From Polyangium sp. (in: bacteria) (GTDB lineage: Bacteria > Myxococcota_A > Polyangia > Palsa-1104): 8,712 nucleotides of DNA. The notes beneath the pieces are model-generated. The model ran no database searches. It worked only from the letters and a program-made list of their open reading frames with translations, and was not told the DNA's origin. Both the position numbers and the translations under genes were made by a program. Shown piece by piece: positions 5,849-8,712 of this stretch. Within the stretch, counting starts at the first letter, position 1; each line of letters begins with the position of its first letter. The stretch is taken from contig JANWLJ010000214.1 in NCBI GenBank assembly GCA_025450955.1, positions 1-8,712 of the forward strand, written 5' to 3'.

Positions 5849-7063
5849 CTACTGGACGTTGATGGCGCTCATCCACTGGTTGGAGCCGCCCTTCTGCGAA
5901 TCGACGTAGAGGAAGATCGGATAGGTGCCGCTCTGGGTCTTGGCCGCCACATTGATGGTCAGCCCAACCGTGTCGCCCGCCTTCACCTGCCCGCTCTCGG
6001 GGCTCACCGTGATGCCCTGGCCCGGCTGTCCCTCGAGCGCCCACTTGATGACGCCGACGTCGCCGAAGGCGTAGGGCTCGAGCTTGGCGGTCATCGACTG
6101 CCCCGCCGGAAGCGTGATGTCGATCGGATCGACCGCGACGTCGAAGTAGGGATCGCCCGCCGGCGCCGGCACGCAGGGATCGCTGTTGCCGGCCGCCGCC
6201 GCCTTGTTCGAATACAGCCGGGTCACGTAGTACGACTCGGGCGTCGCGCCCCCGTCGGCCACGTCCTGGGTCACGTTGAAGGTGGTGCTCAGGCCGACGC
6301 ACAGATCGCCGACCTCGCCGCCGAGCGGCGCCATGCTGGGATCCGCCGAGTAGGCGGTATCGGTGTACGGATGCCCGTCGGTGGCGGTCTCGGCGATCTC
6401 GTGGCTGAGCACCTCGGTGATGCCGTCGAAGGGGGTGTTGCCGCCAAAGCCCTTGCACTGAAGATTGATCGCGTAGGGCACGAACTGGTTCGAGCCGGTC
6501 GCCACGCGGGTCTCGGCGTGATAGCCGCCGTAGTCGCTGCACCCGTTCGAGCCGTAGAGCGTCGACTGGGTGGTCGCCGGAACGATGAACGAGAAGACGG
6601 TGTTCGCGTTTGGCGCCGGGAAGGTGTGGTCGGCGATGTAGCCCTTGATGAGCGGGCTGATGGCCGAATCGTCGAGCGTCGCCGGCTTGGCGACCGGCAG
6701 CACGATCACGCCCATCGCCTGGCCCGGCCCGACGCCGTACTCGGCGAGGCTGCCGGTGTAGTAGGTGCTGGTCATCATCCACTCGAGGAAGGTCTGCACC
6801 TGCTCTCCGAGCGCCTCATCGCCTTGCCACACCACCGTGGAGACCTCCATCGACTTCATCACCGGCCCGCCGCCGTTGGCCATCTGCAAAAGCGGCGGGT
6901 GATCGGTCGGCGCGCGCGACGGGAAGGAGAGGTCGGGCGCGGGCGGGCCCATGTCGACCGGCGGCGCGGTCATGTCCATCGCGACGGTGTTGTTGGCAGC
7001 CGGCGAGCACCCGAACACCACGAGCGAAAGAAGCGGCAGCAGGCGAGACAGTGAGCGACGCAT
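5849..7063 (-). CDS. Lipoprotein with HEIAE zincin-like motif and Ig-like C-terminal domain
   Basis: The start at 7063 is fixed by GGAGGG four bases upstream; an ATG at 7108 would prepend 15 residues and misplace the signal. The product has 404 residues. MRRSLSRLLPLLSLVVFGC is a lipoprotein signal with Cys19 as the lipidated residue, then a Pro/Asp-rich linker. The core (about 60-290) contains SHEIAETATDG with HExxE at 221-225, and further on GGEVGDLC (Cys255). HExxE followed by a G-E-[IV]-G-D-x-C segment recalls a group of secreted zincin-like proteins related to the plant EXORDIUM/phosphate-induced family; this is recalled, not searched, and proteolytic activity is unproven. Residues about 300-404 form a beta-rich domain (VSPESGQVKAGDTVGLTINV, SGTYPIFLYVDSQ) typical of bacterial Ig-like folds used for adhesion. 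It is divergent from the MYXO-CTERM protease gene. Expected location is the outer membrane or cell surface. Confidence 0.8.
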   Translation of the reverse strand: MRRSLSRLLPLLSLVVFGCSPAANNTVAMDMTAPPVDMGPPAPDLSFPSRAPTDHPPLLQMANGGGPVMKSMEVSTVVWQGDEALGEQVQTFLEWMMTSTYYTGSLAEYGVGPGQAMGVIVLPVAKPATLDDSAISPLIKGYIADHTFPAPNANTVFSFIVPATTQSTLYGSNGCSDYGGYHAETRVATGSNQFVPYAINLQCKGFGGNTPFDGITEVLSHEIAETATDGHPYTDTAYSADPSMAPLGGEVGDLCVGLSTTFNVTQDVADGGATPESYYVTRLYSNKAAAAGNSDPCVPAPAGDPYFDVAVDPIDITLPAGQSMTAKLEPYAFGDVGVIKWALEGQPGQGITVSPESGQVKAGDTVGLTINVAAKTQSGTYPIFLYVDSQKGGSNQWMSAINVQ

Positions 7064-7106
7064 CGAGCCCTCCACGGTGCCGGCCGCAGCCTGCAACCAG
7101 CGGTCC

Positions 7107-7112
7107 ACTCTA
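7107..7112 (-). promoter_or_regulatory. Candidate -10 element for the lipoprotein gene
   Basis: On the minus strand GTGTAGAGTGG contains TAGAGT, a TANNNT hexamer. It would give a leader of roughly 35-40 nt that includes the strong GGAGGG Shine-Dalgarno at 7073-7068. No recognisable -35 lies 16-18 nt upstream. Weak evidence. Confidence 0.2.
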
Positions 7113-7156
7113 CACTCACGGTAACACGATGGGATCGGTCATCTTTTTTCGGGTGG

Positions 7157-7197
7157 GGGTACGTCCCCCCGGGGCGGCATCCCACAACGACGTACCC
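7157..7197. repeat. Inverted repeat, 9-bp arms
   Basis: GGGTACGTC (7157-7165) and GACGTACCC (7189-7197) are perfect reverse complements separated by 23 nt that include CCCCGGGG. It lies about 45-90 nt upstream of the candidate lipoprotein -10. It is a possible pair of operator half-sites or a hairpin. A T-run lies before it rather than after it on the plus strand, so it is not a plus-strand terminator. Confidence 0.45.
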
Positions 7198-7237
7198 AGA
7201 TGCAACGGCAGCCGCGCTAGCCGGTGAAGGCGGCCCC

Positions 7238-7263
7238 ACGCTACCGCAACTTCCCGGTAGCGT
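7238..7263. repeat. Inverted repeat, 9-bp arms with 8-nt spacer
   Basis: ACGCTACCG (7238-7246) and CGGTAGCGT (7255-7263) are perfect reverse complements around CAACTTCC. The compact dyad sits near the middle of the divergent region and directly abuts the AT-rich TGATAAATTAAC. Shape and place suit a dimeric repressor or activator site. A hairpin terminator is less likely because no T-run follows on either strand. Confidence 0.5.
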
Positions 7264-7458
7264 TGATAAATTAACGGCTCTCCGGAACCGTTCGCGGCGC
7301 GGTTCGGGCACTCGCCGCGCGCGCAGTTGCACACCGCCTGAGCTGGTGGGAGCAAAGGCTCCGATTCGCGTCGCCGCAAACGCGCCGAGCGATTGTAATT
7401 CCGAGAGCTTCGCGCATTCGGACGAGCGGCTCGCCGCTTGCTCTAGCCGGCGATCACG

Positions 7459-8646
7459 ATGCGCGCGACCCTTTGCTCCTCGACGCTTGCTCTCTCGCTG
7501 TTTGCCGCCGGCTGTCTCGGAGGCGTCGCGCCCGAGGACGTGGGGGCGGCGCGCGCGCCGATCATCGGCGGCACCCTCGACACCGCGGACCCCGGGGTGG
7601 TGCTGGTGTTCGCGCAGCAGCCCGGATCCCAGAGCGGATCGCTCTGCACCGGCGAGGTGGTCTCGCCGCACGTGGTGATGACCGCGGCCCACTGCGTCTC
7701 ACCGTCGGAGGTGGGTCAAGGCGCGGTGTTCACCGTCTTTACCGGCGACGACTTCAACCAGGCGACCCAGGCCGATCTGCTCCCGGTCAAAGAGACCCAT
7801 CCGAATCCGAATTGGGATGCCAACAACCTGCCGGGCGGAAGCGACGTCGGGGTGGTGATCCTGCAGAACGCGACCACCATCCGGCCGCTGCCGTTCAATC
7901 ACGCGGCGATGACCCAGGCGCTGGTCGGCCAGAACGTGCGGTTCGTCGGCTATGGCCTCGATGACGCGCTCAACCAGACCGGCGCCGGCGTCAAGCGGGT
8001 GACCAGCACCGTGCTCTCCGACTACGACACCGTGAAGCTGCACTTCACCGACGGGACGCACGAGACCTGTAACGGCGATTCGGGCGGGCCGGCGTTCATG
8101 ACCTTGAGCGGCGTCGAGACCATCGTCGGGGTGACCTCTTACGGCGACCCGAACTGCAACCAGGGCGGCTACGACACCCGAATCGACTCGGTGAGCACGT
8201 TCGTCGACGGGTACGTGCAGACGAACGATCCTTCGATGACGCCGCCGTCGAGCCCGCCCGCGGGCGACGGCGGCTCCACTCCGCCCGCGAGCGATCCGGG
8301 CTCGGGCGACTCGAGCGGCTCGGGCTCGAGCGCCGGCCAGGGCCAGGCCGCGCCGGGCACCACCGCGCTCGCCCAGATCGGCGACGCCTGCCGCGCCGAC
8401 GCCGACTGCGCCACGCACACCTGCGGCATCGGCCCGGTCGGGACCCAGGTGTGCGTGACCGCGCAGAGCCCGAACAACGCCACCATCGGCGGCTGCTCGG
8501 TGGCGCTCGGCGGCCCGGGCGGCGAGTCGGCCTCGGCGCTCTTGCTGGTGCTGTTCGGGCTGGGCGGCCTGTTGGCGCGGCGGCGCTACGGCAACGCGGG
8601 ACGCGGCGTGAGCGAGAACGGCTCGGGCGAAGAGGGCCGCGGCTGA
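7459..8646 (+). CDS. Trypsin-like (S1) serine protease with MYXO-CTERM surface-sorting tail
   Basis: The product has 395 residues. The N-terminus MRATLCSSTLALSLFAAGC is a lipoprotein-type signal (AAGC, Cys19). APIIGG (34-39) resembles the S1 activation site (IIGG). The protease domain has TAAHC with His78, GGSDVGVVIL with Asp129 and CNGDSGGP with Ser208, a complete triad. Position 189 (chymotrypsin numbering), six before the Ser, is Glu202 rather than the Asp of trypsin. A Pro/Ser/Gly linker (about 260-300) follows, then a Cys-rich GDACRADADCATHTCG segment (Cys311, 317, 322, 332). The end is GGCSVALGG, hydrophobic ALLLVLFGLGGLLA and RRR (374-376): the MYXO-CTERM pattern, known to be processed for surface display in Myxococcota. 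A further 19 residues follow the RRR, longer than usual. No Shine-Dalgarno precedes ATG 7459. Confidence 0.88.
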   Translation: MRATLCSSTLALSLFAAGCLGGVAPEDVGAARAPIIGGTLDTADPGVVLVFAQQPGSQSGSLCTGEVVSPHVVMTAAHCVSPSEVGQGAVFTVFTGDDFNQATQADLLPVKETHPNPNWDANNLPGGSDVGVVILQNATTIRPLPFNHAAMTQALVGQNVRFVGYGLDDALNQTGAGVKRVTSTVLSDYDTVKLHFTDGTHETCNGDSGGPAFMTLSGVETIVGVTSYGDPNCNQGGYDTRIDSVSTFVDGYVQTNDPSMTPPSSPPAGDGGSTPPASDPGSGDSSGSGSSAGQGQAAPGTTALAQIGDACRADADCATHTCGIGPVGTQVCVTAQSPNNATIGGCSVALGGPGGESASALLLVLFGLGGLLARRRYGNAGRGVSENGSGEEGRG

Positions 8647-8711
8647 AAGCCGTGATAGCTGTCGAGCTCCTCGAGCCGCTCGGGCAAATAGCTCTCGACG
8701 AGGTAGCGCAG
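8586..8711 (-). CDS. C-terminal end of an unidentified minus-strand gene, entering from the right edge
   Basis: Reading the minus strand from the edge, one frame gives 41 residues before TAG at 8588-8586: LRYLVESYLPERLEELDSYH, then GFQPRPSSPEPFSLTPRPAL and a final P. Third codon positions are mostly G or C, and the first half looks like an amphipathic helix with a loose, Pro-rich tail, as expected for the end of a real protein. No family can be named from so little. It is convergent with the MYXO-CTERM protease gene and overlaps its last 61 bases. Confidence 0.5.
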   Translation of the reverse strand: MRYLVESYLPERLEELDSYHGFQPRPSSPEPFSLTPRPALP

Positions 8712-8712
8712 C

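Larger units (their letters stand above)
7064..7458. other. 395-bp divergent intergenic region
   Basis: No convincing gene is present. Codon use in the open frames here lacks the G/C-ending bias of the neighbours. The region holds the lipoprotein gene's leader, a T6 run (7144-7149), two inverted repeats (7157-7197 and 7239-7263), and a short AT-rich island TTGATAAATTAAC (7263-7275) that stands out in this GC-rich DNA. A TGTAAT hexamer at 7394-7399 could serve as a -10 for the plus-strand protease gene, but no -35 supports it. It probably carries both divergent promoters and their regulatory sites. Confidence 0.6.

Noticed and set aside
5823..6782. Second minus-strand frame inside the lipoprotein gene
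   Set aside because: Arg-rich frame-shifted shadow; the lipoprotein frame has a Shine-Dalgarno, lipobox and conserved-looking motifs.
7143..7170. T-run plus GGGGG/CCCCC hairpin as an intrinsic terminator
   Set aside because: The T6 run precedes the hairpin on the plus strand and reads as A6 after it on the minus strand, so neither direction has the hairpin-then-T order.
7116..7379. Small minus-strand gene in the divergent intergenic region
   Set aside because: No ribosome-binding site, no family resemblance, codon third positions not biased as in the neighbours, and it crosses both inverted repeats.
8272..8344. Ser/Gly/Pro repeat in the protease gene as a tandem DNA repeat
   Set aside because: Low-complexity linker of irregular composition with no exact repeated unit; it is the flexible spacer before the sorting tail.

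Overview
The window is GC-rich DNA with strongly G/C-ending codons. It encodes a Hanks-type kinase fused to an ATPase and helical repeats, a lipoprotein, and a trypsin-like protease ending in a Gly-Cys/hydrophobic/Arg sorting tail of the MYXO-CTERM type. Together these point to a myxobacterium (phylum Myxococcota); the genus cannot be read from the sequence.

Layout, left to right. (1) The first 83 codons of a minus-strand gene that looks like an AMP-binding (acyl-CoA synthetase or adenylation) enzyme run off the left edge. (2) A short divergent intergenic region with a 14-bp imperfect inverted repeat and two leaderless-type -10 candidates. (3) On the plus strand, a peroxiredoxin of the AhpC/TSA-BCP type with a signal peptide. 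Its catalytic Cys codon is replaced by an in-frame TGA at 579-581, followed at 593-629 by a near-perfect hairpin fitting the bacterial SECIS model. This is best read as one selenoprotein gene (363-896) that ordinary gene calling splits into two fragments, and it is the main discovery in the window. (4) An exported HtrA/Deg-type serine protease with one PDZ domain. (5) A large protein kinase / AAA-type ATPase / helical-repeat signalling gene (2070-5806) interrupted by an apparent one-base deletion near 3853. (6) Converging from the minus strand, a lipoprotein with an HEIAE zinc-site-like motif and an Ig-like C-terminal domain. (7) A 395-bp divergent intergenic region with two inverted repeats. 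(8) A plus-strand trypsin-like lipoprotein-type protease with a Ser/Gly/Pro linker, a Cys-rich segment and a MYXO-CTERM tail. (9) The last 41 codons of a minus-strand gene that appears to overlap the end of the protease gene.

How the genes may work together: the selenoperoxiredoxin, HtrA and kinase-ATPase genes lie on one strand with gaps of about 50-70 bases. They could be co-transcribed as an envelope oxidative-stress and protein-quality set with a signalling partner, but this is inference from spacing only. The lipoprotein and the MYXO-CTERM protease share a divergent control region and are both predicted to be cell-surface proteins. No RNA genes, CRISPR arrays, insertion sequences or att sites were seen.
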